Positions 24,592 to 33,323 of a stretch of DNA of 64,000 nt are shown piece after piece. Where the stretch lies: assembly GCF_018885265.1 (NCBI RefSeq), contig NZ_CP076538.1, positions 62,001 through 126,000 of the forward strand, written 5' to 3'. This DNA is from Amycolatopsis aidingensis. Lineage in GTDB: Bacteria > Actinomycetota > Actinomycetes > Mycobacteriales > Pseudonocardiaceae. Position numbers and translations under genes: made by a program. Within the stretch, counting starts at the first letter, position 1. Each line of letters opens with the position of its first letter. Under the pieces are notes generated by a model. That model worked only from the letters and a program-made list of their open reading frames with translations. It was not told where the DNA came from and made no database searches.

Positions 24592-24668
24592 CTGAACGTG
24601 GCTTTCCGGACGTCAGATGTCGCGAACGGCACTTTTGGGACATCTGACGTCCCTATCGCCACGTTCAG
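24592..24668. repeat. 77-bp nested perfect palindrome after the amidase gene
   Basis: Outer arms CTGAACGTGGC (24592-24602) and GCCACGTTCAG (24658-24668) are exact complements. Inner arms ACGTCAGATGTC (24610-24621) and GACATCTGACGT (24639-24650) are also exact complements. It separates the convergent amidase and CitE-like genes and can fold in either transcript, so a bidirectional terminator function is plausible. The architecture suggests a dispersed REP-like element. Confidence 0.8.
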
Positions 24669-24689
24669 GGCATTTCGGGGGACGGTTGG

Positions 24690-25619
24690 TCAGGAGCGGT
24701 CCGCGATGGCCTCGGCGAGGGCGAGGATCCGGCGGGCGTTGTCCACGTGCAGGTTCTCGATCATCCGGCCGTCCACGGTCACCACGCCCTGCCCGGCGGC
24801 CTGCGCCTCGTCGAAGGCGGCGATGATCCGGCGGGACCGCTCCACCTCCTCCTCGGACGGCGCGAACACGCGGTTGCACGGTTCGAGCTGGCCCGGATGG
24901 ATGAGCGTCTTGCCGTCGAAGCCGAACTGCCTGCCCTGCACGCATTCCGCCTCGAAACCCTCGAGATCCCGCACGTCGTTGTAGACCCCGTCCAGGATCA
25001 CCTTGCCGGTGGCCCGTGCGGCGAGCAGGCACAGCGAGAGTCCGCCGAGCAGCGGCGCGCGGCCGGGGACGAACTCCGCATGCAGTTCCTTCGCAAGGTC
25101 GTTGGTGCCCAGCACCAGCACGGTCAGCCGGTCGCTCGCCGCGGCGATCTCCTCGGCGTGCAGCATGGCCACCGGGGTCTCCAGCATGGCCCAGATCCTG
25201 GTGTGCTCGGGCGCGCCGCCGAGTTCCAGGGCGCGCTCGATGTTGTGCACCTCGCGGGCCGAGTTCACCTTGGGCACCACGACGGCCGCCGGACCCGCCT
25301 TGGCCGCGGTGCGCAGGTCGGCGTCATGCCATTCGGTTTCCAGGCCGTTCACCCGGATGGTCAGCTCGCGTGGCCCGTACTCGCCGGAGGCCACGGCGGC
25401 GCACACCCGTTCCCGCGCGGACTCCTTGGCATCCGGGGCCACCGCGTCCTCGAGGTCGAGGATCAGCGCGTCGGCGGGCAGAGTCTTTGCCTTCTCCAGC
25501 GCACGTTCGTTCGCGCCCGGCATGTACAGCACCGACCGGCGCGGGGTCAGCTCGGTGCTTGTCTGGAAACGCGCGACACGATCGTCTCGGCGGGACTCGG
25601 TCTTGCTCACGCTCGCCAC
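24690..25619 (-). CDS. HpcH/HpaI aldolase / CitE-like CoA-ester lyase
   Basis: A 309-residue TIM-barrel protein. The family sequence RRSVLYMPGANERALEKA begins the fold; ADALILDLEDAVAPDAKESA supplies acidic metal ligands, LTIRVNG the Arg, and VVPKVNSA, AMLETPVAMLHAEEI and VLGTNDLAKEL complete the active site. These enzymes cleave or condense (S)-citramalyl-CoA, malyl-CoA or related esters with Mg2+. GTG start at 25619; a GTG at 25610 is an alternative. A second related gene lies upstream on the same strand, 100 bp away. Confidence 0.9.
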   Translation of the reverse strand: MASVSKTESRRDDRVARFQTSTELTPRRSVLYMPGANERALEKAKTLPADALILDLEDAVAPDAKESARERVCAAVASGEYGPRELTIRVNGLETEWHDADLRTAAKAGPAAVVVPKVNSAREVHNIERALELGGAPEHTRIWAMLETPVAMLHAEEIAAASDRLTVLVLGTNDLAKELHAEFVPGRAPLLGGLSLCLLAARATGKVILDGVYNDVRDLEGFEAECVQGRQFGFDGKTLIHPGQLEPCNRVFAPSEEEVERSRRIIAAFDEAQAAGQGVVTVDGRMIENLHVDNARRILALAEAIADRS

Positions 25620-25719
25620 CTCCGCGAACGGGTCGCCCGGCCTCGCCGCTCGTGGGCTGACGCCGCGCGCGTTCGGCCGGTTACTTCCGGGAAGGTACTC
25701 ATCTCGGACGCTCGGTCAC

Positions 25720-26793
25720 TCATTCGGCCAGTGCCTCCTCGGTCGCCGCGGCGTAGGCCTCGGCCAGCTCCGGGTCCCGCGCGGCCAGCGCGTCGGCCAG
25801 CTCGGCGACCACCCGGCACTGCTTTACCGAGGCGTCGTCCTGCATCTTGCCGTCGATCATCACCGCGCCGGTGCCATCGCCCATCGCGGCGATCACCTTG
25901 CGGGCCCAGGCCACGTCCTCCGGCGCCGGGGAGAACACCTTCTTCGCGATCTCGATCTGCGCCGGGTGCAGGCTCCACGCGCCAACGCAGCCGAGCAGGA
26001 AGGCGTTGCGGAACTGGTCCTCGCAGGCCACCGTGTCCCGGATGTCCCCGAACGGCCCGTAGTACGGCAGGATCCCGTGCATCGCGCAGGCATCCACCAT
26101 CCGCGCGACGGTGTAGTGCCACAGGTCCTGCTGGTAGGTGGTGCGGCCCTCGGTCAGTTCCGCACCGACCGGGTCGGTGCGCACCAGGTAGCCGGGATGG
26201 CCCCCGCCGACCCTGGTGGTCTTCATCCGGCGGCTGGCGGCGAGATCGGCCGGGCCCAGTGAGATGCCCTGCATCCGCGGACTCGCCCCGGCGATCTCCT
26301 CCACATTGGCCACGCCGCTCGCCGTCTCCAGGATCGCGTGCACCAGCAGCGGCCTTGTCAGCCCGGCCCGCGCCTCCAGCTGGGCGAGCAACCGGTCCAC
26401 GTAGTGGATGTCCTGCGCGCCCTCCACCTTGGGCACCATGATCACGTCGAGCTTGTCGCCGATCTCGGTGACCAGCGTGATCAGGTCGTCCAGCACCCAG
26501 GGCGAGTCGAGGCTGTTCACTCTGGTCCACAGCTGGGTCCGGCCGAGGTCGGCCGATTTCGCGATCCGCACCAGGCCGGTGCGCGCCGCCTCCTTCCGGT
26601 CCGCCCGGACCGCGTCCTCCAGATTTCCGAGCAGCACGTCGACCTGCGGCGCGATATCGGGGACCTTGGCCGCCATCTTCTCGTTGCCAGGATCGACGAA
26701 GTGGATCATCCGGGAGGGCAGCACGGGGATCTGCCGCGGCGGATCGGGCGCCCCTACGGCGAGGGGCGCGAAGAAGTCCTTCGGCGAGCGCAT
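25720..26793 (-). CDS. L-malyl-CoA/beta-methylmalyl-CoA lyase-like protein
   Basis: A 357-residue CitE-superfamily protein of the longer Mcl1-like type. The start of the fold is [20 protein letters not shown], with [65 protein letters not shown] and [20 protein letters not shown]. These fit lyases that split malyl-CoA into acetyl-CoA and glyoxylate in C1/C2 assimilation. The neighbouring shorter paralogue could be a malyl-CoA thioesterase or another lyase. No crotonyl-CoA reductase or mutase gene is nearby. Confidence 0.88.
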   Translation of the reverse strand: MRSPKDFFAPLAVGAPDPPRQIPVLPSRMIHFVDPGNEKMAAKVPDIAPQVDVLLGNLEDAVRADRKEAARTGLVRIAKSADLGRTQLWTRVNSLDSPWVLDDLITLVTEIGDKLDVIMVPKVEGAQDIHYVDRLLAQLEARAGLTRPLLVHAILETASGVANVEEIAGASPRMQGISLGPADLAASRRMKTTRVGGGHPGYLVRTDPVGAELTEGRTTYQQDLWHYTVARMVDACAMHGILPYYGPFGDIRDTVACEDQFRNAFLLGCVGAWSLHPAQIEIAKKVFSPAPEDVAWARKVIAAMGDGTGAVMIDGKMQDDASVKQCRVVAELADALAARDPELAEAYAAATEEALAE

Positions 26794-26807
26794 CGAGCCT
26801 CCAACGT

Positions 26808-26819
26808 TACTGGCCAGTA
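26808..26819. promoter_or_regulatory. Perfect 12-bp palindrome TACTGGCCAGTA upstream of the malyl-CoA lyase-like gene
   Basis: TACTGG/CCAGTA is a perfect dyad centred about 20 bp before the ATG at 26793. Such TTACTnnnnAGTAA-like dyads are typical TetR/GntR operators of acyl-CoA metabolism genes in actinobacteria. The regulator is not identifiable here. Confidence 0.5.
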
Positions 26820-27176
26820 CCCAAGGGTGACCCTATCCCGGCGATCCGGGCCTCGCTGCGGTGTGGCTCACGCCGGGGGCGTCCTGGGTACGCCGCGCTG
26901 TCAAGCGCAAGATTGGTGCTCGCGCGGGTGAGTGAATACCTTGTGTTGCCGTTGCACGGCGTCGATACGCCGCTCGGCCAGCCCTCACCCGTACGGCGGC
27001 ACGGTCGAGGTGAAGTCGGACGACCGCCCGTCGACCGGTCACCGACCGTTCAGCGCCGTCGATCGCAGTCGCCGCGGTTGCCCGGCGACCCGATCTTCGC
27101 GCACTGGTAATCAATTCATGTGCCTTTTTGCACGAGGCAGGTCAGGCGCAGCGCGAAGCAGAAGGAGGCGGACCTC
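26820..27176. other. 357-bp intergenic region without convincing coding sequence
   Basis: The stretch between the divergent lyase gene and the hypothetical protein at 27177 contains only GC-rich sequence of mixed frame quality until 27105. An AT-richer segment there (GGTAATCAATTCATGTGCC) probably carries the promoter of the next gene. GAAGGAGG at 27160-27167 is that gene's RBS. Confidence 0.5.
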
Positions 27177-27821
27177 ATGGCGGTGACACCAGGTCAGACC
27201 ACGGTGACCGGCGGAGCGAGCGACACCCGATCTCTGCACCGCCGTGCGGCGTCTGCGGTCGAGCTGCCCGCCCCCGCCGACGATCTCGCTGCCGAGGCCG
27301 CTGCCCAGCTGAACTGGGACGGGGTGGCGTTGCCGCAGTCGACCCTGCTCGGGCGCCGGGTCGTGCTGGTCGCCCGGCTGCGCACCGAGGTGCACGCCGA
27401 GCGGATCGCGATGGGCGCGGGCCCGATCCTGGACCGAGCCACCGTCGCCACCTGGACCTGGCCGGAGTTCGCGGCCACCGCGCCCGCCCCGGCCGCCGAG
27501 ATCGTCGGTGTGCTCGCGGTGGCGCGGCACTGGCGCACCGGGATGGCGGCGACGGTCCCGTTCGCCCGTTACGGCGAGGCCGCGATGGTGCTGCCCTACT
27601 CGGCCGTGTTCAGCCAGGACTATGTGGACAACTGCCTGCCGAGGGCCCGCACCTACGGGCTGGCGGTGGTGACCGCGGACGAGGACGCCGTGGTCGACCT
27701 CGACCTCGCAGGCCGGTCCGAGCGTATGCTCGCCCCGGCCGACGCGGTGTCCCGCTGGGTGAACGAGGTGGCCTACGAGCAGCTGCTCGCCGTCGGCGAG
27801 GTGCCCGCGAACTGCGGCTGA
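27177..27821 (+). CDS. Hypothetical protein, 214 residues
   Basis: ATG at 27177 with a strong GAAGGAGG RBS. The protein has an unstructured first 45 residues, then mixed alpha/beta sequence (LLGRRVVLVARLRTEVHAER, EIVGVLAVARHWRTGMAAT, MVLPYSAVFSQDYVDNCLPR, YGLAVVTADEDAVVDLDLAG). No signal peptide, membrane segment or catalytic motif is recognised. Composition and codon use match its neighbours, so it is probably a real actinobacterial conserved protein of unknown function. It precedes the NAD-binding protein gene by 26 bp on the same strand. Confidence 0.7.
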   Translation: MAVTPGQTTVTGGASDTRSLHRRAASAVELPAPADDLAAEAAAQLNWDGVALPQSTLLGRRVVLVARLRTEVHAERIAMGAGPILDRATVATWTWPEFAATAPAPAAEIVGVLAVARHWRTGMAATVPFARYGEAAMVLPYSAVFSQDYVDNCLPRARTYGLAVVTADEDAVVDLDLAGRSERMLAPADAVSRWVNEVAYEQLLAVGEVPANCG

Positions 27822-27847
27822 CCGGTCCCCGCGCCTAGGCTGGCGCC

Positions 27848-28498
27848 ATGCGAGTAGTGATCGCGGGTGGACACGGCAAGATCGCGCAGCACTTGGAGAA
27901 GCTGCTGGCCGCGGGCGGCGACCACGCGGTGGGCATCGTCCGCAATCCGGACCATGCCGCCGACCTGCGGGAGCTCAGCGCCGAACCGGCGGTACTGGAT
28001 CTCGAGACGGCCACCGTGGACGAGGTCGCCGAGGTGCTGGCCGGTGCGGACGCCGCGGTGTTCGCGGCCGGAGCCGGCCCGGGCAGCGGCGTGGCGCGTA
28101 AGGAGACCGTGGACCGGGCCGCCTCCGCCCTGTTCGCCGATGCCGCCGAGCGCGCGGGTGTACGCCGGTTCCTGCAGGTCAGTGCGATGGGGCTGGGCCG
28201 GGCGGACAACCCGGCCACGGAGGAGGTGTTCGCTGTCTACCTGCGGGCCAAGGCCGCCGCCGAGGATGACCTGCGGACCAGGGACCTGGACTGGACGATC
28301 CTGCGTCCCGGCAGGTTGACCGACGAACCCGGCACCGGCCAGGTCCACCTGGCCGAGGAGGTGCCACCCGGTGAGGTGTCCAGACAGGACGTGGCCGAGG
28401 TACTGGCCGGGCTGCTGGCCGAACCGATCGCCCTGCGCCGCACGCTGGAGCTGACCGGAGGGAACACCCCGGTCAGCGAGGCCCTCAGCCGGCTGTGA
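27848..28498 (+). CDS. NAD(P)-binding atypical SDR (NmrA/YwnB-like)
   Basis: A 216-residue Rossmann protein. The N-terminus MRVVIAGGHGKIAQH carries the GxxGxxG-like dinucleotide loop; VDRAASALFADAAERAGVRRF, LQVSAMG and YLRAKAAAEDDLR (Tyr-x3-Lys equivalent) and DWTILRPGRLTDEP are typical of atypical SDR group 5. It probably acts as a flavin or NADPH-dependent reductase or as a redox sensor; no substrate is evident. Its 3' end overlaps the convergent FAD-oxidase gene by 14 bp. Confidence 0.88.
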   Translation: MRVVIAGGHGKIAQHLEKLLAAGGDHAVGIVRNPDHAADLRELSAEPAVLDLETATVDEVAEVLAGADAAVFAAGAGPGSGVARKETVDRAASALFADAAERAGVRRFLQVSAMGLGRADNPATEEVFAVYLRAKAAAEDDLRTRDLDWTILRPGRLTDEPGTGQVHLAEEVPPGEVSRQDVAEVLAGLLAEPIALRRTLELTGGNTPVSEALSRL

Positions 28499-29798
28499 CC
28501 GGGCCGAGTACCCGGTCGATGTAGGGGTTGCCGAACACGCCCTGCGGATCGACTTCGGCGCGTATACGCAGGAAGTCGTCGAACCGCGGGTAGCGTTCGC
28601 GCAACGTGGCCGCGTCCAGGTCGTGCATCTTCCCCCAGTGCGGCCTGCCGCCCACCGCGCCCACGATCGAGGCGAAGGCGGCGAAGTACTCGCGGTAGGG
28701 CATGCCGAGGAACTGGTGCGCGGCGATGTACACGGTGTCCCGGTCGTAGGCGGTGGACAGCCAGATGTCGTCCGCGGCGGCGACCCGCACCTCGACCGGG
28801 AAGGCCACCGGGCTCTCCAGCTTCGGCACCAGCGTGCGCAGCTCGGCAAGCACCTCATGCACGGCGGCACGCGGGATCGCGAACTCCGACTCGACGAACC
28901 GCACCGAACGCTTGGTGACGAACACCCGGTGCGAGAGGTCGGAGTACTCCCGGGTGGACAGCAGGGAGGAGGACAGCCTGCCCAGCGGCCGGACCAGTTT
29001 CGGCACCGTCCGGCCGAGTCTGCAGAGCGCGCCGAAGGCGAGGTTCTCGGTCAGCGTGTAGTCGACGAACCGGCGTGGCCCGGAAAGCGGTTCCCGCTCG
29101 GCCTCCGGCGGCCTGCGGTTGTTCCGCTTCACCAGCGCCCTGCTGCCGTAGGGGAACCAGTAGAACTCGAAGTGGTCCTCGGCCTCGGCCGAGGTGTCGA
29201 ATCCCTCGAGCACCTCGTCCAGCGGCTCGGGCCGTTCGGTGGCGGCGAGCACGAAGGTGGGCTCGCAGCGCAGGGTCACGCTGCTGATCACGCCGAGCGC
29301 GCCGAGACCCACCCTGGCCGCGGCGAACAGCTCGGGCCTGCGGTCGGCCGAGCAGCTGACCACGGTGCCGTCGGCGAGGACGAGTTCCAGCGCGGCGATC
29401 TGGGTGGCCAGCCCGCCGAACCGGGCGCCGGTGCCGTGGGTTCCGGTGGAGACCGCGCCGGCGATGGTCTGCGCGTCGATGTCACCGAGGTTGGTCATCG
29501 CCAGGCCGAGGGCGTCGAGCTCGGCGTTCAGCCTGCGCAAGGTGGTACCCGAGCGCACGGTGACCAGCCCGGTCTCCAGATCGGCCGAGGCGATGCCCGC
29601 CCACTGCGTCAGGTCCAGCGCGTCGCAGTCGGCGACCGCCACCGGGGAGAAGGAGTGCCCGCTGCCCCATGCTCGGACCCGGCGCCCCTCCACGGCCGAG
29701 TCGGTGACCGCCCTGGCGATCTCCGCGACGCTGCGTGGTTTGTGCACCCGCTGCGGCGTAGCGGACGCGGTCCCGGCCCAGTTGGTCCAAGCTGCCAT
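28485..29798 (-). CDS. FAD-linked D-arabinono-1,4-lactone oxidase-type oxidoreductase
   Basis: A 437-residue protein of the VAO/ALO family. The FAD-binding PP-loop region has RAWGSGHSFSP with His48 at the covalent flavin position, LNAELDALGLAMTNLGDIDA, and TIAGAVSTGTHGTG. The ALO C-terminal HWGKMHDL signature and YPRFDDFLRIRAEVDP are intact, as is the final GVFGNPY. It oxidises a sugar-acid lactone or alditol, producing H2O2. ATG at 29798 (MAAWTNWAG) is the conserved start. It is divergent from the PLP enzyme gene across an 83-bp spacer. Confidence 0.92.
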   Translation of the reverse strand: MAAWTNWAGTASATPQRVHKPRSVAEIARAVTDSAVEGRRVRAWGSGHSFSPVAVADCDALDLTQWAGIASADLETGLVTVRSGTTLRRLNAELDALGLAMTNLGDIDAQTIAGAVSTGTHGTGARFGGLATQIAALELVLADGTVVSCSADRRPELFAAARVGLGALGVISSVTLRCEPTFVLAATERPEPLDEVLEGFDTSAEAEDHFEFYWFPYGSRALVKRNNRRPPEAEREPLSGPRRFVDYTLTENLAFGALCRLGRTVPKLVRPLGRLSSSLLSTREYSDLSHRVFVTKRSVRFVESEFAIPRAAVHEVLAELRTLVPKLESPVAFPVEVRVAAADDIWLSTAYDRDTVYIAAHQFLGMPYREYFAAFASIVGAVGGRPHWGKMHDLDAATLRERYPRFDDFLRIRAEVDPQGVFGNPYIDRVLGPVTAG

Positions 29799-29866
29799 CA
29801 GCGCACCGCTCCTCCCGTGAGGATCGAAACAATAAGTGAATGGTATTCGCGTTTCAAGGGTGTTTG

Positions 29867-29879
29867 TCGTACGGTACGA
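29867..29879. promoter_or_regulatory. 13-bp palindrome TCGTACGGTACGA immediately upstream of the aldolase start
   Basis: TCGTAC-G-GTACGA is a perfect dyad ending 2 bp before the GTG at 29882, in the divergent spacer with the FAD oxidase gene. It could be an operator, or part of a promoter for a near-leaderless transcript. Confidence 0.5.
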
Positions 29880-29881
29880 AT

Positions 29882-31072
29882 GTGCGAGCTGTGTCCCCGC
29901 GGGCCTACGACCTGGCCACGAAGGATCTCGATCCGCCACTGGCGATCGTGGACCTGAACGCGTTCGACGCGAACGCCGAGGACCTGGTGCGGCGCGCGGC
30001 CGGTCATCCGATCCGGCTGGTCAGCAAGTCGGTGCGCTGCCGCCACCTGCTGGAGCGGGCGCTCGCGAAGCCGGGCTTCACCGGCCTGATGTGCTACTCG
30101 CTGGCCGAGGCGCTGTGGCTGTGCGGGGAGGGGCTGAGCGAGGACATCGTGGTCGCGTACCCGACGGCCGACCACGCGGCGTTGCGCGCGCTGGCTGCCG
30201 ATGAGCGGGCCAGGAACACCGTCACGATCATGGTCGACTCGCCGGAGCAGCTGGACCTGGTGGATGCCGCCATCGGCAGGGAGCACCCCGAGATCCGGGT
30301 CTGTCTCGAGCTGGACGCCTCCTGGCGGCCGCTGCCGGGGCTGCATGTGGGAACCCGGCGCTCGCCGGTGTTCCGCCCGCGGCAGGCGGCGGCACTGGCC
30401 AGGACGATCGGGGAGCGTCCCGGGTTCCGGCTGGTGGGAGTGATGGCATACGAGGGCCAGATCGCCGGGTTGCCGGACACGCCTGCCGGTGCGGTGCGGC
30501 GGGCGGCGGTGCGCTGGATGCAGCGGCGGTCGGCGGCCGAGCTGGCGCGGCGCCGCGCGGCGGCAGTGCGCGCGGTCCGCGCGGTGGCCGATCTGGAGTT
30601 CGTCAACGGCGGTGGAACCGGCAGCGTGGAGAGCACCCGCGCCGATGCCGCGGTGACCGAGATCGCCGCGGGCTCGGGGTTGCTGGGCCCGGCACTGTTC
30701 GACGGCTACAGCCGGTTCCGCCCGCGCCCCGCCGCGCTGTTCGCGCTGCCGGTGGTCCGGGTGCCGGGCAGCGGGACGGCCACCCTGTTCTCCGGCGGAT
30801 ACATCGCCTCCGGCCCGGCGAGCGGCTCGCGGCTGCCCGCGCCGTACCTTCCGGAAGGGCTGCGGCTGCTCGGCACCGAGGGCGCCGGGGAGGTGCAGAC
30901 CCCGGTGACCGGCAAGGGCGCGCGTGACCTGCGGGTGGGTGACCGGGTGTGGCTGCGCCACGCGAAGGCGGGCGAGCTGGCCGAGCGGTTCGACGAGTAC
31001 CACCTCGTCACCGGTGACCAGGTGGAACGCACCGTGCCCACCTACCGCGGCGAGGGCAAGAACTTCGGCTGA
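29882..31072 (+). CDS. PLP-dependent alanine-racemase-fold amino acid aldolase/deaminase
   Basis: A 396-residue fold-type III PLP enzyme of the D-threonine-aldolase/D-serine-dehydratase group. Lys49 in RLVSKSVRC is the PLP lysine. LMCYSLAEALWL, FRLVGVMAYEGQIAG and EFVNGGGTGSVEST form the barrel phosphate site. The C-terminal region (LRHAKAGELAERFDEYHLV) supplies His and Asp as in the metal-binding end of this family. GTG at 29882 is taken; GTG at 29891 is possible. No good RBS is seen, so the transcript may be nearly leaderless. Its partnership with the divergent ALO-type oxidase is unexplained. Confidence 0.85.
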   Translation: MRAVSPRAYDLATKDLDPPLAIVDLNAFDANAEDLVRRAAGHPIRLVSKSVRCRHLLERALAKPGFTGLMCYSLAEALWLCGEGLSEDIVVAYPTADHAALRALAADERARNTVTIMVDSPEQLDLVDAAIGREHPEIRVCLELDASWRPLPGLHVGTRRSPVFRPRQAAALARTIGERPGFRLVGVMAYEGQIAGLPDTPAGAVRRAAVRWMQRRSAAELARRRAAAVRAVRAVADLEFVNGGGTGSVESTRADAAVTEIAAGSGLLGPALFDGYSRFRPRPAALFALPVVRVPGSGTATLFSGGYIASGPASGSRLPAPYLPEGLRLLGTEGAGEVQTPVTGKGARDLRVGDRVWLRHAKAGELAERFDEYHLVTGDQVERTVPTYRGEGKNFG

Positions 31073-31198
31073 TCCGGCCGGTTCGCATCCGCCGCCCCCA
31101 AGCTCAACCGATAGCAGGCAGGCCCCCACCCTTCCCGGGGGGCGAACCCCGCTCCAGCGTACCGGGGGCGGGGCTCGGGGTGGCCGGGAAAGCGCGAG

Positions 31199-31228
31199 TT
31201 ATCCACAGGGTAGCGCGACTGTGGACAA
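31199..31228. promoter_or_regulatory. Two inverted DnaA boxes (TTATCCACA and TTGTCCACA)
   Basis: TTATCCACA at 31199-31207 on the + strand is a perfect DnaA box. TGTGGACAA at 31220-31228 is TTGTCCACA on the minus strand, the usual actinobacterial box. They face each other 12 bp apart in the gap between convergent genes. No dnaA, dnaN or AT-rich unwinding region is near, so this is not oriC; a titration site or coincidence is likely. Confidence 0.6.
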
Positions 31229-31237
31229 CCGAGAAGG

Positions 31238-31891
31238 TCAGTCGCCGAGCCTGCTGGCCAGGTAGCCCTTGAGCAGGTACTTGGTCTCGGCCACCACCTC
31301 GGGGTCGCCCTCGGCTTGGCGGCGGAAGGCGAGGTTGAGCAGGCCGTCGGCGGTCTCCACGGCGATCGCGATCGGCAGCGCGATCGACTCCGGTGTCAGG
31401 TCCAGCCGGGTGCCGAGCAGCCCGGTCAGCGAGTCGGCGATCACCCGGTTGTTGTCCCGCCGGTCGTCCAGCAACCGCTGGTCCACCACATCCCCGAAGT
31501 GCACCTTGGAGAACCCGGGCACCTCGCGGTGCATCTGCAGGTAGATGTCCAGCAGCGAGTCCACAATGTCCCACCAGTGCTGGTGGTCGACCCCGTCCAG
31601 CCGCTCACTCACCGCGGCCATGAACCGCTCCAGGTTCCGCTGGGTGAGCGCCTGCACCACCGCCCGTTTGTCCGGGAAGAACTGGTAGAGCGAGCCGACG
31701 GCCACGCCCGCCCGTTTGGCGATCAAGGTGGTGGTGAGCGCCTCGTACCCCAGTTCCTCGATCAACTCGGCGCTGGCGTCGAGCATGCGCTCCACCCGTT
31801 GCGCGCTACGTTGCTGCACGGGTTGACGACGCAACGGATTTGCCTCGGGCTGGGTCGCGCTGGTTGCCTTCGCGGCCTGGCGGTCGGACAC
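31238..31891 (-). CDS. TetR-family transcriptional regulator
   Basis: A 217-residue repressor. A basic N-terminal tail (1-30) precedes the TetR HTH (about 33-78): RVERMLDASAELIEELGYEA, then TTTLIAKRAGVAVGSLYQFF with PDKRAVV. The C-terminal ligand domain is helical and begins VDHQHWWDIVDSLLDIYLQM. GTG start at 31891. It is divergent from the beta-glucosidase/MFS pair, a possible target, with an 11-bp CGTA-GAA-TACG dyad in the spacer. Confidence 0.92.
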   Translation of the reverse strand: MSDRQAAKATSATQPEANPLRRQPVQQRSAQRVERMLDASAELIEELGYEALTTTLIAKRAGVAVGSLYQFFPDKRAVVQALTQRNLERFMAAVSERLDGVDHQHWWDIVDSLLDIYLQMHREVPGFSKVHFGDVVDQRLLDDRRDNNRVIADSLTGLLGTRLDLTPESIALPIAIAVETADGLLNLAFRRQAEGDPEVVAETKYLLKGYLASRLGD

Positions 31892-31960
31892 GGCTTGCTC
31901 CCTCTGCTGCTGATCAGCGACTTTAGCGTGCCGGTAGACCTACCCACGGTCGAGGGAGTA

Positions 31961-31971
31961 CGTAGAATACG
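31961..31971. promoter_or_regulatory. Small dyad CGTAGAATACG in the TetR/beta-glucosidase spacer
   Basis: CGTA-GAA-TACG is a perfect 4-bp inverted repeat with a 3-bp centre, in the AT-richer part of the divergent spacer and about 30 bp before the GTG at 32001. It is short, so an operator role is only a suggestion. Confidence 0.3.
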
Positions 31972-32000
31972 AGAACTTTTCATATTGCTCGGAGGTGTTC

Positions 32001-33323
32001 GTGGAAAAGTCGCGATATCCGGCGGATTTCCTGTGGGGAGTTTCCACCTCGGCCTTCCAGATCGAGGGGGCCACCCGGGAGGGCGGACGGGGCCGGTCCA
32101 TTTGGGACACCTTCACCGCGACCGCGGGCAAGGTCGCAGGCGGGGAGCACGCGGAGGTGGCCGCGGACCACTACCACCGCTACCCCGAGGACATCGCGCT
32201 GATGACCGAACTGGGGGTGGACGCCTACCGGATGTCCTTCGCCTGGCCCCGGATCCAGCCGGACGGAACCGGCAGGCCGAACCCCGACGGGCTCGACTTC
32301 TACGATCGGCTGCTGGACGCGGTCTGCGCGACCGGGATCTCCCCGGTCGGCACGCTGTATCACTGGGACACGCCGCAGGCCATCGAGGACGCGGGCGGCT
32401 GGCTGGCCAGGGACACCGCCGCACGGTTCGCCGAGTACGCGGCCATCCTGGGCGAACGCTTCGGCGACCGGGTGCGGATGTGGATCCCGCTGAACGAGCC
32501 GATGGTGATGACCGTCTACGGCTACGCCATCGGCGAGTACGCACCCGGCAAGGCGCTGCTGCTGGATGCCGTGCCCACCGCGCACAACCAGCTACTCGCG
32601 CACGGGCTCGCGGTGCGCGCCCTGCGAGCCGCCGGGGCCACCAGCATCGGCACCGCCAACAACCACAGCCCGGTCTGGCCCGCGAGCGCGGCCGCGGCCG
32701 ACCAGGCGGCGGCGGACTGGCTGGACGCCCTGATCAACCGGCTGTTCGCCGACCCCGTGCTGCTCGGCCGCTACCCCGGCGAACTGCTCGAACATCTGCC
32801 CGAGCGGTACGCCGCGGACCTGCCGATCATCGCCGAACCGCTGGATTTCTACGGCGTCAACTACTACGAGCCGCAGGCCGCCGCGGCCCCTACACCGGGC
32901 AATCCGCTGCCGTTCGAGCTGCGGCCGGTGACCGGGTACCCGCGGACCACCAACGATTCCCCGATCGTGCCGGACGGCCTGCGTGAGCTGCTGGTCGGCC
33001 TGCGCCGGCGTTACGCGGAGGCGCTGCCGCCGGTGTACGTCACCGAGAACGGCTGCAGCTTCGCCGACGAGGTCGCCGCGGACGGTGGCGTGCACGATGC
33101 GCAGCGCATCGAATTTCTCGATCAGCATCTCCGCGCGCTGCGGGCCGCACTGGCCGAGGGAGTGGACGTGCGGGGTTACTTCGTCTGGTCCCTGCTGGAC
33201 AACTTCGAGTGGTCAAAGGGATACGCGCCCCGGTTCGGCCTGGTGCACGTCGACTACGCGACCCAGCGCCGTACCCCCAAGGACTCCTTCGACTGGTACC
33301 GGAAGCTGATCCGCGATGCGTAG
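32001..33323 (+). CDS. Family 1 glycoside hydrolase, beta-glucosidase
   Basis: A 440-residue GH1 enzyme. The N-terminal signature FLWGVSTSAFQIEGA is intact. The acid/base Glu166 lies in PLNEP and the nucleophile Glu349 in VTENG. YHWDTPQAIED, FYGVNYYEP and VWSLLDNFEWSKGY complete the active site. No signal peptide: it hydrolyses beta-glucosides in the cytoplasm after uptake, presumably by the MFS protein downstream. GTG at 32001 has a GGAGG RBS 5 nt upstream; an earlier GTG overlaps the RBS. Confidence 0.96.
   Translation: MEKSRYPADFLWGVSTSAFQIEGATREGGRGRSIWDTFTATAGKVAGGEHAEVAADHYHRYPEDIALMTELGVDAYRMSFAWPRIQPDGTGRPNPDGLDFYDRLLDAVCATGISPVGTLYHWDTPQAIEDAGGWLARDTAARFAEYAAILGERFGDRVRMWIPLNEPMVMTVYGYAIGEYAPGKALLLDAVPTAHNQLLAHGLAVRALRAAGATSIGTANNHSPVWPASAAAADQAAADWLDALINRLFADPVLLGRYPGELLEHLPERYAADLPIIAEPLDFYGVNYYEPQAAAAPTPGNPLPFELRPVTGYPRTTNDSPIVPDGLRELLVGLRRRYAEALPPVYVTENGCSFADEVAADGGVHDAQRIEFLDQHLRALRAALAEGVDVRGYFVWSLLDNFEWSKGYAPRFGLVHVDYATQRRTPKDSFDWYRKLIRDA

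Noticed and set aside
31073..31237. A chromosomal replication origin suggested by the two DnaA boxes
   Set aside because: Only two boxes, no AT-rich unwinding region and no dnaA/dnaN/gyrB genes nearby.
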